Assembly (NCBI RefSeq): GCF_002102345.1
Contig: NZ_LQPP01000025.1
Location: 1-64,000, forward strand
From: Mycolicibacterium peregrinum
GTDB taxonomy: Bacteria > Actinomycetota > Actinomycetes > Mycobacteriales > Mycobacteriaceae
Reading direction: 5' to 3'
Length of the DNA stretch: 64,000 nt
Position 1 is the first letter of the stretch; the number at the start of each line of letters is the position of its first letter. Below, one piece after another: positions 25,876-35,960 of this stretch. The notes beneath the pieces were generated by a model. The model was not told the origin of the DNA and searched no databases. It saw only the letters and a list, made by a program, of their open reading frames with translations. The position numbers were made by a program, and so were the translations under genes.

Positions 25876-26636
25876 CCACAGAACGCGAAGACCGGATCGT
25901 CGCCACCGATGTGCACAAGGCGTTCGGCGACTTCCAGGTGCTCAAGGGTGTGTCCTTCGCGGTGCCGCGCGGCACCGCGACCGCCGTAATCGGCCCGTCG
26001 GGCTCCGGTAAGACCACGCTGTTGCGCACGCTGAACGCCCTCGATGTCGCGGACTCCGGAGTGATCCGGGTCGGCGACACCGAACTCGACTTCTCCAAGC
26101 CGGTACCCAAGGACCAGCTGCGCCGCTACCGGGCGCAGAGCGGCTTTGTGTTCCAGTCCCACAACCTGTTTCCGCACAAGACCGTCCTCCAGAACGTCAC
26201 CGAGGGCCCCTTGATCGTGCAGAAGCGCCCGCGTGAGGAGGTGCTGGCCGAGGCCACCGAGCTGCTGGGCCAGGTGGGGCTGGCCGACCAGCGCGACAAG
26301 TACCCGTATCAGCTCTCGGGCGGTCAGCAGCAGCGCGTCGGCATCGCCCGGGCGCTGGCTTTGAAACCGAAGGTGGTGCTGTTCGACGAGCCGACCTCGG
26401 CACTGGACCCGGAGCTGGTCGGCGAGGTGCTCGCGGTGATCCGGGACCTGGCCGTCGAAGGTTGGACGCTGGTGATCGTCACCCACGAAATCCAGTTCGC
26501 CCGGCAGGTTTCCGATCAGGTGCTGTTCACCGACCGCGGGGTGATCCTCGAGCAGGGTCCGCCTGCCGCGGTGATCGGCGACCCCAAGGAGGAGCGCACC
26601 CGGCAGTTCCTGCAGCGGATCCTCAACCCGCTGTAG
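25872..26636 (+). CDS. Polar amino-acid ABC transporter ATP-binding protein
   Basis: The 254-residue ATPase has Walker A GPSGSGKTTL, Q-loop FQSHNLFPHKT, signature LSGGQQQRVGIARAL and Walker B VVLFDEPTSALDPE with the following H-loop VTHE. It starts at the ATG at 25872 overlapping the stop of the binding-protein/permease fusion. With that protein it completes a two-gene import system. Its 3' end overlaps a convergent TetR gene by 14 bp. Confidence 0.95.
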   Translation: MTTEREDRIVATDVHKAFGDFQVLKGVSFAVPRGTATAVIGPSGSGKTTLLRTLNALDVADSGVIRVGDTELDFSKPVPKDQLRRYRAQSGFVFQSHNLFPHKTVLQNVTEGPLIVQKRPREEVLAEATELLGQVGLADQRDKYPYQLSGGQQQRVGIARALALKPKVVLFDEPTSALDPELVGEVLAVIRDLAVEGWTLVIVTHEIQFARQVSDQVLFTDRGVILEQGPPAAVIGDPKEERTRQFLQRILNPL

Positions 26637-27213
26637 CCGTTCGCGCGGCACCCACCGCCCACTCCACGAGCGACCGCAGATGGGCCAGCACTTCCTCGTC
26701 GGGATGCGCCAGCGGGTCCTCCAGATGCACGCGGGCGAGTTCCTCGATGGCCGACAAGAGGATTCGCACGGTAGTGCCATCCGGATCGATGTCCGCGCCC
26801 GCGGCGACCGACAGTGGGCGGGCCGCGACCTTCCTGGCGTACCGGCGGCCCAGCTCGATGCGCTCGCGCACCTGCGGCGGTGCACCGTCCGGAGGCCGCA
26901 AGATGATGCGCCAGCTCGTCGGCGCCGCATGCAGGTAGGCGAGGATGCCTTTGCCGAGTTGCTCGGGATCGAGGTCGGGCCGGTCCACGGTGCTGATTCC
27001 CGCGAACGCGATCGCCGACTCGCGGTCGAGCAGAGCGGTGGTCAGACCTTCGAGGTCGATGAACTGCTGGTAGACAACGGTTCTGGTGACACCGGACCGG
27101 CCGGCAACCTGCTCGATGGTCAATGCGGGGTAACCGCCCTCGGCCACGATGTCACGCGCGACGTCGAGTAGTTGCACCCTGCGTTCGGCGCTGCTGAGCC
27201 GCCGCCGGGTCAT
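26623..27213 (-). CDS. TetR-family regulator
   Basis: The 196-residue regulator has an HTH at about 25-60 with IEQVAGRSGVTRTVVYQQF. It overlaps the upstream FAD-oxidoreductase gene by an ATGA junction (27210-27213), so the two form one operon. A perfect 9-3-9 palindrome lies 20 bp before the operon start at 28559. Autoregulation of the operon is therefore likely. Confidence 0.88.
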   Translation of the reverse strand: MTRRRLSSAERRVQLLDVARDIVAEGGYPALTIEQVAGRSGVTRTVVYQQFIDLEGLTTALLDRESAIAFAGISTVDRPDLDPEQLGKGILAYLHAAPTSWRIILRPPDGAPPQVRERIELGRRYARKVAARPLSVAAGADIDPDGTTVRILLSAIEELARVHLEDPLAHPDEEVLAHLRSLVEWAVGAARTATAG

Positions 27214-28559
27214 TGCCGGAGTTCCAGTAGCAGGGCTACCGCATTCGCGGCGCTCTGCACGGCGCTTTCCATGGTCGCCGACCAGTCGGTCGCGGTCCAG
27301 TCGCCGGCGAGCACCAACGAGGGAACCGAGGTCCGTTGCGGCGGGCGCAGCGCGTCGGTTCCCACCACCTGTGAGAAGGTGGCCTTCGGCATCTTGACCA
27401 CCTGCGCCTGAAGCACTTTCGCCTCGCGCGCCGCCGGGTAGTACCGGCGCAACAAAGACATCTGCTCCTCGACGATCTCGTCGTTGCTCTTGTGGATCTG
27501 TTCGTAGGCGCCGCTGGTGGTCAAGCAGTACAGCCAGGCCCGGCCGGTGTTGCGGCCGTGCATGATCTGGCGGTCGAAGACCTCGTCGATCACCCCGGTT
27601 CCGCCGATCAGTCCCTCGAAGGCGGATTCGGTACCCAGCGGCCGGTCGAGGTAGAGGTTGGTGCTGACGATCGGCGTGTAGCCGAGTTTGTCTGCCGCGG
27701 CATAGATTTCGGGGTGCTCGGGCAGATCGTCGAGCAGCCCGCCGATGTTCGAGTTGGGCACCGCACAGACCACGGCGTCGGCGGGTATCTCGGTACCGTC
27801 GGCGAGCAGCACCCCGGCGACCGCGCCGTTCTCGATGCGAATCGGGCGCGCTACGGCGCGGTACCGCACATCGACCCCACGCTCCTCGAATAATTTCAAC
27901 GCTCCGTCGACATAGAGAGTGTCGAGGTCGACGGTGGGATAGCCGATGGTGACCGGGGTGCGGTGTTTGACACCGAGCCGGAATCCGGTGGCCATCACGT
28001 TGGCGAACACCTTCGCGGATTCGCGGTCAACCGGCTCGGCGGCAATACCCAGGGCCAACCAGTCCCACAGTGCTTCCCGCGCCGGCGCCGGCATGCCGAC
28101 CCGCTCGAACCACTGCTCGGTGGTGAGGTCGGCCAGGTCGGCAGGTTGGTGCAGCGCCTGCCAGCCCAGCCGCAGTGTGGCGCGGGCGGCACGCAGACGG
28201 TCGGCCCAGCTCGCGTCGGGATGGACCCCGAGCAGGGTACGGATCGCGCCGGCGCCGGTGGTCTGCATGGTGACCTTGCGGCCGTCGGGCCAGCGCAGCG
28301 TCGAGCTTTTCGGGAACTCGATGAACTGCCGGGTACCCACACTGGTGAGGTAGCGCCACAGGTGCTCATATCCACTGGCGACCACGTGCTGGCCGTTGTC
28401 GGGGACATCGTCCACCTCCTCGGCCCGCATCGCGTGGGTGCGGCCACCGAGTCGGCCCCGACGCTCCAGCAAGGTGACGTTCTCTCCGGCCTCACTCAGC
28501 CACACCGCGGCAGCCAGCCCGGCCAGCCCACCGCCGATCACCACGTAGCGCCCACCCAT
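27210..28559 (-). CDS. FAD-dependent oxidoreductase, HpnE/phytoene-desaturase-like
   Basis: The 449-residue flavoprotein starts with YVVIGGGLAGLAAAVWLSEAG and an FAD-binding RLGGRTH, and ends with LAGDWTATDWSATMESAV. This pattern fits the squalene/phytoene desaturase family, of which hydroxysqualene dehydroxylase HpnE is the bacterial member most often named in annotation. No hpnC or hpnD squalene-synthesis gene is beside it, so the exact substrate is uncertain; an isoprenoid or steroid-like lipid is plausible. It is first in an operon with a TetR regulator. Confidence 0.8.
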   Translation of the reverse strand: MGGRYVVIGGGLAGLAAAVWLSEAGENVTLLERRGRLGGRTHAMRAEEVDDVPDNGQHVVASGYEHLWRYLTSVGTRQFIEFPKSSTLRWPDGRKVTMQTTGAGAIRTLLGVHPDASWADRLRAARATLRLGWQALHQPADLADLTTEQWFERVGMPAPAREALWDWLALGIAAEPVDRESAKVFANVMATGFRLGVKHRTPVTIGYPTVDLDTLYVDGALKLFEERGVDVRYRAVARPIRIENGAVAGVLLADGTEIPADAVVCAVPNSNIGGLLDDLPEHPEIYAAADKLGYTPIVSTNLYLDRPLGTESAFEGLIGGTGVIDEVFDRQIMHGRNTGRAWLYCLTTSGAYEQIHKSNDEIVEEQMSLLRRYYPAAREAKVLQAQVVKMPKATFSQVVGTDALRPPQRTSVPSLVLAGDWTATDWSATMESAVQSAANAVALLLELRQ

Positions 28560-28579
28560 GCCGCAACCCCTCCGCCGAC

Positions 28580-28600
28580 TAACTTACAAACTGTAAGTTA
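28580..28600. promoter_or_regulatory. Perfect 9-3-9 palindrome, probable TetR operator
   Basis: TAACTTACA (28580-28588), spacer AAC, and TGTAAGTTA (28592-28600) form a perfect inverted repeat just upstream of the oxidoreductase start at 28559. The TTACA/TGTAA arms fit common TetR-operator sequence. The TetR gene is the second gene of that operon. Confidence 0.85.
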
Positions 28601-28621
28601 ATCCCTCGGGCGCGCGGCGCG

Positions 28622-29935
28622 CTACCGGGCGGGCGAGCGTCCCTGCGCCGCCCGCTGCGCAGCCGCCAGTATCGCGTCGCGGAACTGCGGGTGTGCGATA
28701 GCTGCCAACGCCTCGCCGCGCTCACGGACCGTCCGGCCCTCCAATTCGGCTGCCCCGAACTCGGTCACGATCACGTCGACCTGATGGCGTGGCGTCGTGA
28801 TCACAGCGCCGGGACCGAACCACGGCACGGTCCGCGACTGGAGCACTCCGTCCTTCTCGAACGTCGAGGGCAGGCAGATCAACGAGCGGTCCGACAGCTC
28901 AAGCCCCGTACCGGCCACGAAATCCTCGGCGCCGCCCACCCCGCTGAACTGGTCGCCGGCAATGGTGTCGGCGACGACCTGGCCTTGGACGTCGACCCCG
29001 AGCGCGCCGTTGATCGTGACCATGTCGTTGTTGGCGCCGATCACCTCCGGCGCGTTGACAATCTCGACGGGGAGGAACGCGACGTCGGAGTTGGCGTCCA
29101 GCCACGCATAGAGCTCCGTTGAGCCGAACGCGAAGGTCGTCACGCTCACCCCGTCGTACAGTCCTTTGCCCACGTTGGTGACCTTGCCGGCCCGGTGCAA
29201 CTGCATGCACCCATCGGTAAACATTTCGCTGTGCAGCCCGTAGTCGCCCCCATCGCCTTCGGCGAGCAGGGCGGCGATCTGGCTGGGAATCGAGCCGATG
29301 CCCGTCTGCAGGGTCGCGCCGGACGGGATGTAGGCGACCGCGTGCCTCGCGATCGCCCTGTCGACGTCGGAGGGCGACGCCGAGGGAAGCGCGAGCGGTG
29401 CGTCGGTCGAGCGCACGAGGACGTCGATCTCATCGACGTGCAGCGCATGTCGATACCCGTCGAGCCCGAATGTCCGCGGGTAGGCGTCAGACGCCTCGAC
29501 GACGAGCAGCCGCTGCGGATCGGCGCCGGCGCGGCGTAATTCACCCACCGTGGCACCGGCATGCAGCGACAGGGAGCACCAGCCATCCTCGTCGGGCGCT
29601 GCCGCCACGGTCGTCATCACTCGCGGCGTCTGACGCTCGAGCAGCGGAGCGAACCGGCGGAAATCCGCGGGCGCGAATTCGACGTCGGCGCCCATGTCCC
29701 GCAACGTCCGCTCGAAGGGACCGAAGAAGCCGGACAGGTAACGGACACCGGAGCGGTTGAACAGTTCGGTCCCGACTCCGAGCAGTGCGCCGTAGACACG
29801 TAGGTCCGTCCAATCCGTGCGCTCTCCGAGTGCACGGAGGAACGCCGGCGGCTGGCCGGGCCCCAGCGGGATCCCGAGTGTGTCGGCGGTCGCCAGACGC
29901 GTGGCGGCCTGTTCGGCGGTGAGCTCTTCCGGCAT
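28622..29935 (-). CDS. Acetyl-CoA hydrolase/4-hydroxybutyrate CoA-transferase family protein
   Basis: The 437-residue protein has the family features AVAYIPSGATLQTGIGSIPS (about 226-245), GLHSEMFTDG, VTINGALGVDVQGQV and FSGVGGAEDFV. These enzymes move CoA between short acyl groups through a glutamyl-CoA thioester. I start at the ATG at 29935 (MPEELTAEQAATR). It is divergent from the MFS gene starting at 30009. Substrate pair unknown. Confidence 0.88.
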   Translation of the reverse strand: MPEELTAEQAATRLATADTLGIPLGPGQPPAFLRALGERTDWTDLRVYGALLGVGTELFNRSGVRYLSGFFGPFERTLRDMGADVEFAPADFRRFAPLLERQTPRVMTTVAAAPDEDGWCSLSLHAGATVGELRRAGADPQRLLVVEASDAYPRTFGLDGYRHALHVDEIDVLVRSTDAPLALPSASPSDVDRAIARHAVAYIPSGATLQTGIGSIPSQIAALLAEGDGGDYGLHSEMFTDGCMQLHRAGKVTNVGKGLYDGVSVTTFAFGSTELYAWLDANSDVAFLPVEIVNAPEVIGANNDMVTINGALGVDVQGQVVADTIAGDQFSGVGGAEDFVAGTGLELSDRSLICLPSTFEKDGVLQSRTVPWFGPGAVITTPRHQVDVIVTEFGAAELEGRTVRERGEALAAIAHPQFRDAILAAAQRAAQGRSPAR

Positions 29936-30008
29936 GGCGCCACTCTCCCACACCGCATGGTCCGATTTCCGCCAGCACGCTGACCTGGGCGCCCATAGCG
30001 TCATCGGC

Positions 30009-31217
30009 ATGACATCGCAGCCCCAAATGACCCGAATCACCGTGTGGTTCATGGCGATTGCCGCCGCTCTCGGTACCGCCGCCATCTATCCGCTCCAGCC
30101 GGCGGTGTCCGATGTCGCCGACAGTCTTGGCATCTCGATCGCCCAGGTCGGCATCGCGCTCGCATGCGGGCCCGTCGGGTACCTGGTAGGACTCGCGATG
30201 CTCGTTCCGCTCGTCGACCGATTTCCGCCGAGATACGTCCTCGCCGCCCAATTCGGCGCCTTGGCCGCAGCCTTGGCGGCCAACGCCGCCGCCGGCACGA
30301 TGTGGTTGCTGGCACTCACGATCACGCTCATCGGTGCCTGTTCCACGGTCGGTGCGCAGTTGAGTTCGATCACCGCGCGCTTCGTCCCGGACGGGCGCCG
30401 GGCCACCGCGCTGGGCATTGTCACGGCGGGCATTTCTGCCGGGATCATCGGGGGCCGCTTCGCCGGCGGCTGGTTGACCGACGTATCGGGATGGCGCGGC
30501 GCCCTGCTCGTGTTTGCCCTCGCATCGGCCGTCACCGCAGTTGTCGCCGTACGAACCTTGCCTGCCACCGCCGGTTCCACCACGAGCAGCATCATGGAGA
30601 CGCTTCGCGCCCTGCCCGGCCTGTACGTGCGGTTCCCGAAGCTGCGCATGGCCGCGGTGCGCGGTGCGCTCTGGTTCTTCGCGTTCTGCACGGTATGGGC
30701 CGGCCTCGCCGTTGCGCTGGCACAGCCGCCGTATTCGTACACAGCCGAACGGATCGGCCTGTACGCGCTCGCCGGCCTCCTTGGCATCGTCGCGACGCGT
30801 GTGGCCGGGACGTGGACCGATCGTGTGGGCCCGCGTCGAGTGATGTTGGTCGGCCTGGTCGTCGCGGCCCTCGCCGCAATCGCCCTCGCCGTGTGCCTGT
30901 CGAGCACGGCAGCCACGCTCATCGGCCTGGCCGTGTTCGACGCCGGGCTCTTCTCAGCCCAAGTTGCCAATCAGAGCACGGTTTTGGCGATCGACTCCGC
31001 CGCACCCGCTCGCTTCAACAGCGCCTACATGGTGGTGTACTTCGTGGGCGGCAGCCTCGGAAGCGCCTTCGGCGCGGCCGCCGTCGGGTGGATGGGATGG
31101 CCTGCGACCGCGGCTGTAACTGCCGCGGCAATCGTTGTCGCCATGTTCCTCAGCGCGACCGACCGTCACGCCAGAGTGGCTGCCGTCGCCGATTGCCACG
31201 CCAGCGTGACAAAGTGA
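30009..31217 (+). CDS. MFS transporter
   Basis: The 402-residue membrane protein has about twelve transmembrane segments and the MFS loop signatures DRFPPRYVL after segment 2 and RFVPDGRRATALGI near segment 4. A second-half copy appears as DRVGPRRVM. I start at the ATG at 30009, since upstream sequence overlaps the divergent CoA-transferase promoter. The cargo is unknown; the short distance to the CoA-transferase suggests an organic acid or its export. Confidence 0.85.
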   Translation: MTSQPQMTRITVWFMAIAAALGTAAIYPLQPAVSDVADSLGISIAQVGIALACGPVGYLVGLAMLVPLVDRFPPRYVLAAQFGALAAALAANAAAGTMWLLALTITLIGACSTVGAQLSSITARFVPDGRRATALGIVTAGISAGIIGGRFAGGWLTDVSGWRGALLVFALASAVTAVVAVRTLPATAGSTTSSIMETLRALPGLYVRFPKLRMAAVRGALWFFAFCTVWAGLAVALAQPPYSYTAERIGLYALAGLLGIVATRVAGTWTDRVGPRRVMLVGLVVAALAAIALAVCLSSTAATLIGLAVFDAGLFSAQVANQSTVLAIDSAAPARFNSAYMVVYFVGGSLGSAFGAAAVGWMGWPATAAVTAAAIVVAMFLSATDRHARVAAVADCHASVTK

Positions 31218-31223
31218 GGCCGG

Positions 31224-32477
<1,254 letters not shown>

Positions 32478-32546
32478 TCAACCGGATGCGCGTCCGATTT
32501 CCGTCACGGGGGCGGACGCGGCCATACTGCGGACGTGAATTTGGTC

Positions 32547-32984
32547 ATGCGCCGCCCCATTGTCATTGCCACCGGATTTGCTGTGTGTCTGGCTGCAGTC
32601 GCCGGATGCTCGTCGCAGGAATCGGGTTCTTCCACGAAGTCCGGCCAGGGCCGGGTGACCTTCGGTCCCAACGACGCCGGCCCCGTGACCAGCGTCAGCT
32701 GCGAGACCAAGGACGGGCTGACCACGATCGGCGTCAAGGGCAAGATGCCGGCCTCGGTGGCGCTGACCGACGGAGAGGCACCTGTGGTGCAGTCGGTGAA
32801 CATCGGCGACGTCAACGGCGAGGGGGCTTCGCTGACCTACCTGTCCGGCCTGTCGGGCGCACCGGTCGTGGCCGCACGCGACGGCAAGGCCTACACGATC
32901 ACCGGCACCGGCATGGGCATCGACCCCAACCAGCCGGGCGAACCGGTGGACATGCCGTTCGACATCGCGGTCACCTGCCCCTGA
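32547..32984 (+). CDS. LpqH-family lipoprotein paralog
   Basis: The 145-residue protein has a signal peptide with lipobox AAVAGCSS (cysteine about residue 21) and the LpqH-type domain, with SVSCETKDGLTTIGV, VNIGDVNGEGASLTYL and a final FDIAVTCP. A GTG 12 bp upstream (32535) is an alternative start. It is more diverged than the second copy at 34018. The gene overlaps the 3' end of the dehalogenase gene by 14 bp. Probably surface-exposed. Confidence 0.87.
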   Translation: MRRPIVIATGFAVCLAAVAGCSSQESGSSTKSGQGRVTFGPNDAGPVTSVSCETKDGLTTIGVKGKMPASVALTDGEAPVVQSVNIGDVNGEGASLTYLSGLSGAPVVAARDGKAYTITGTGMGIDPNQPGEPVDMPFDIAVTCP

Positions 32985-33879
32985 GGAAGGTCACGATCGC
33001 CCCGGCAAGTTCCTCGCCGGCATCCTCCTGCAGGAAATGACCCGCGTTCGCGATCGTCGGATGATCGACGCCCTGTGCGCCCCGCATGTCCCGCCGGAAG
33101 ATGGGCGCCATGGCTCCGGTGATCGGGTCGCTGTCGCTGAACGCCACCAGCATCGGGGTTTCGCTGGCCGTCAACGCTTTCCAAGCTGACCGGTTGGCGG
33201 CCGCGGCCGGGTCGTCGGGTGCGGTGGGAACAAGACCGGGCATTGCCCGCGGACCCGCGCAATAGGTGTCGTCGGGGAACGGGGCGTCGTACGCCGCCCG
33301 GACCTCGTCGCTGACCGGGCGGCGGCACCCGGCTTCCACGAATCTGCCGACATCGATGGTCGGCAGATTCTGGATGGCCTTGCGGAACTGCCACCAGATT
33401 TCCGGCATGGGAATGTCGCCGGTGGGCAGCCCCGTGTTGGCGACGACGATATTGGCGAACCGGTCGGGATTCTCGGCCGCCAGTCGCAGCCCGATCAGGC
33501 CACCCCAGTCCTGACCGACCAGGGTCACCCGCCGCAAGTCCAAGACATCGCAGACCAGCGTCCGCATCCACTCGACGTGCCGGGCATAGGTGTGATCCTC
33601 GATGCGCGTGGGTTTGTCCGATCTGCCGAAGCCGACCAGGTCAGGGCAGACGACGCGATGGCCCGCCGCGGCCAGGATCGGGATCATGCGCCGGTACAGA
33701 AACGACCAGGATGGTTCCCCGTGCAACAACAACACCGGGTCGGCCTCCGCCGGGCCGGCCTGCACCCACGCCACCCGCAATCGGCCGCCCTCGCTGTCGT
33801 CGATCTCGGAATAGCCTGGTAAATAAGCAAACTCGGGAAGATTAGCGAACCGGTCGTCTGGAGTACGCAACGTCTGCAT
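32971..33879 (-). CDS. Haloalkane dehalogenase (HLD-I, Rv2296/DhmA-like)
   Basis: The 302-residue alpha/beta hydrolase cleaves carbon-halogen bonds. The nucleophile is D124 in VGQDWGG, the oxyanion region is HGEPSWSF (53-60), the acid is in FSDSDPITG and the catalytic histidine in NAGHFLQED (about H281). HGEPSW and GQDWGG together separate dehalogenases from esterases. It lies between two LpqH-type lipoprotein genes, with convergent overlap of 14 bp at its 3' end. Confidence 0.9.
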   Translation of the reverse strand: MQTLRTPDDRFANLPEFAYLPGYSEIDDSEGGRLRVAWVQAGPAEADPVLLLHGEPSWSFLYRRMIPILAAAGHRVVCPDLVGFGRSDKPTRIEDHTYARHVEWMRTLVCDVLDLRRVTLVGQDWGGLIGLRLAAENPDRFANIVVANTGLPTGDIPMPEIWWQFRKAIQNLPTIDVGRFVEAGCRRPVSDEVRAAYDAPFPDDTYCAGPRAMPGLVPTAPDDPAAAANRSAWKALTASETPMLVAFSDSDPITGAMAPIFRRDMRGAQGVDHPTIANAGHFLQEDAGEELAGAIVTFLRGR

Positions 33880-34017
33880 GACGCTGAACTTACGACCGCG
33901 TCGCGCCCGCGGGGAACGATTCTTCCAATCCCATGCCCATGACCTGCATCAACCCCAATACTTCTGCCTGACAGTCCGCCACTGAAGACGGGCTGCACAA
34001 CCGTGAGGAGAGCAGTG

Positions 34018-34518
34018 GTGAAGCGTGAGTTCCTGGTTGCCGTCGGCGGCGCCGCGATCGTCATCGCCGGCCTGTCCGGCTGTTCGTCGAGCGACAAGAA
34101 AGACACCTCAACCGATACGAAGGCCACCGCGACGGCGTCGGCAACGGCTTCGGTCGAGGCCGGCGACGCCAAGGCGACCACCGGTGCAGGCACCGCCCGG
34201 GTCAGCATCGACGGCAAGGACCACAAGGTAGAGGGCACGGTTGTGTGTGCCACGGTCGCAGGCAATGTCACCCTGACCGTCGGACAGGGCATGTCCGCGG
34301 TCAGCGCCACACTCGGCGAAGGCGACCAGCCGTCGGTGACCGCGGTGGCACTCGGCAACATCGACGGGGTCAGCCTCGGCTACACGCCCGGCGTACCCGG
34401 CGGCAGTGCGGAAGCCACCAAGGATGGCAACAAGTACACGATCAAGGGTGACGCCACAGGTGTGGACGGAATGAACCCAGTGACCAAGCCTTTCGAGCTG
34501 GAAGTCTCCTGCCCGTAG
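34018..34518 (+). CDS. lpqH: LpqH, 19-kDa lipoprotein antigen
   Basis: The lipoprotein (166 residues) has a signal peptide and lipobox LSGCSSS, a Thr/Ala-rich linker, then the conserved 19-kDa-antigen domain including VSIDGKDHKVEGTVVCAT, NIDGVSLGYTPG and ATGVDGMNPVTKPFELEVSC. The start is GTG at 34018 preceded by GAGGAG. In M. tuberculosis lpqH (Rv3763) adjoins the alkylsulfatase Rv3762c, but here the two are 21 kb apart, so this locus is rearranged. A strong hairpin follows the gene. Confidence 0.93.
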   Translation: MKREFLVAVGGAAIVIAGLSGCSSSDKKDTSTDTKATATASATASVEAGDAKATTGAGTARVSIDGKDHKVEGTVVCATVAGNVTLTVGQGMSAVSATLGEGDQPSVTAVALGNIDGVSLGYTPGVPGGSAEATKDGNKYTIKGDATGVDGMNPVTKPFELEVSCP

Positions 34519-34553
34519 CAATCCACTCACTTTTAGCAAACATCTGGCATAGT

Positions 34554-34580
34554 GTGGGCCCGGACTGACCCCGGGCCCAC
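34554..34580 (+). terminator. Hairpin after lpqH
   Basis: GTGGGCCCGG (34554-34563) pairs with CCGGGCCCAC (34571-34580) over a 7-nt loop. It follows the lpqH stop by 35 bp and is trailed by the T-rich GCTCTGTTCTC, a weak U tract. Fits a terminator between lpqH and the PE-PPE-domain gene. Confidence 0.75.
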
Positions 34581-34625
34581 GCTCTGTTCTCAGTCGTTTT
34601 CAGTTCGGACGACCTGAGGAGCACC

Positions 34626-35936
34626 GTGGCCGATCACCGTAAGCGCACGCGTTCATCGGCAGCCGTGGTGGCCGGTGCCACCGCAGGCCTGGCCGCGGTG
34701 CTCACCTTCGGACATGTCGCCGACGCACTGGCGGCCACCCTGCCGGGCGGCAATGCGGTGGTCGGTGTCGGCGGGGCGAAGAACCCGAACAGCGACCGGA
34801 TCCCGAAGAAGTTCCAGGGCAACTACGTGCCGTACGGCGGCGAGTTCGTCGGCACCGGCCCAGGCCAGTTCTACGGCGTCAACTACCCGGCCACGCTGCC
34901 GATCGACGAGAGCGTTGCCGAGGGGCGCCAGCCGCTGATCGACACGGTCGACGAAGCGCGTGCCGCGGCCGGTCCCGACGGGACCGTCTACATCGTCAGT
35001 TACTCCGAGGGGACCATCGTCGCCGAGAAGTACAAGCGCGAACTCGATGCCCAAAACAGCCCGGGCACCGGCACGTTGAAGTTCGTGTACGTCGCGGCGC
35101 CGACGGTTCCCAACGGCGGAATCTATGCCCGCTTCCCGAATATGGGACCGCTCGGGCTCCTCGGATTCACCAGCACCGGCGCAGCCGAACAGTCGCCGTA
35201 TGACGAAACCTTCATCACCATCGAGTACGACCCCGTCGGTGACTTCCCGGCCTACGCCAACCCACTGGCGCTGGCCAATGCGGCGGCCGGTTTCTACTAT
35301 CTGCACGGCGACCCGACGCCGGATGCCACCGACCTCAACGATCCCGACGCCGTCATCGTGAAGACCGTCAGCACGCCTGGTGGCGGGACAGACACCTACA
35401 TCCTGGTCAAGACCGAGCACCTGCCCTTGCTGCAGCCCATCCGGGACGTGTCGACGGCACTACACACCACGGAATTCACCGAACCGGTGCTCGGCGCGAT
35501 CGAACCCACTCTCAAGCTCGCCGTCGACATGGGCTACACCGATCGCGACTACTCCGATCCCGCCACGCCGACCCGGTTCTCGTTGATCACACCCCCCAAG
35601 CGGATTGCCGAGACCCTGAACCAGCTCCCCGGTGCGCTGCAGCAGGGTGCGGACAACTTCAAGGGTGGATTGCCCTCGACGACATCACCTTCGACGGCTC
35701 CGGCACCCACTGTCCGTATCGCGGCAAAGCAGGAAGCCCCCAAGGCCGACGAGACGACTGCCGACGCCGAGACCCCGAAGAAGCCGGTCAAGCGCGCGCC
35801 CGCGCAGCGGCGCGACGAGGTGCGAAACACGATGTCGGATGTGGCGAAGAACGTCAGGGACTCTTTCAAGCCCAAGTCCGAGCCCAAGCACCGGGCCAAG
35901 CCGCAACGGGCGTCAGACACGGACAAAGCTGCCTAG
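34626..35936 (+). CDS. Secreted PE-PPE-domain hydrolase
   Basis: The 436-residue protein has an N-terminal hydrophobic segment (about 12-35) and then the PE-PPE domain (about 50-270), a serine-hydrolase fold with YIVSYSEGTIVAEK. Neither a PE nor a PPE N-terminal domain is present. The tail (about 345-436) is Pro/Ala/Lys-rich and basic (KPVKRAPAQRRDEV, KHRAKPQRA). Start is GTG at 34626. Proteins with this fold act on acyl chains of the cell envelope in mycobacteria. The substrate here is not known. Confidence 0.87.
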   Translation: MADHRKRTRSSAAVVAGATAGLAAVLTFGHVADALAATLPGGNAVVGVGGAKNPNSDRIPKKFQGNYVPYGGEFVGTGPGQFYGVNYPATLPIDESVAEGRQPLIDTVDEARAAAGPDGTVYIVSYSEGTIVAEKYKRELDAQNSPGTGTLKFVYVAAPTVPNGGIYARFPNMGPLGLLGFTSTGAAEQSPYDETFITIEYDPVGDFPAYANPLALANAAAGFYYLHGDPTPDATDLNDPDAVIVKTVSTPGGGTDTYILVKTEHLPLLQPIRDVSTALHTTEFTEPVLGAIEPTLKLAVDMGYTDRDYSDPATPTRFSLITPPKRIAETLNQLPGALQQGADNFKGGLPSTTSPSTAPAPTVRIAAKQEAPKADETTADAETPKKPVKRAPAQRRDEVRNTMSDVAKNVRDSFKPKSEPKHRAKPQRASDTDKAA

Positions 35937-35960
35937 AGCCCGAGATGTCATGCTGGGGGC

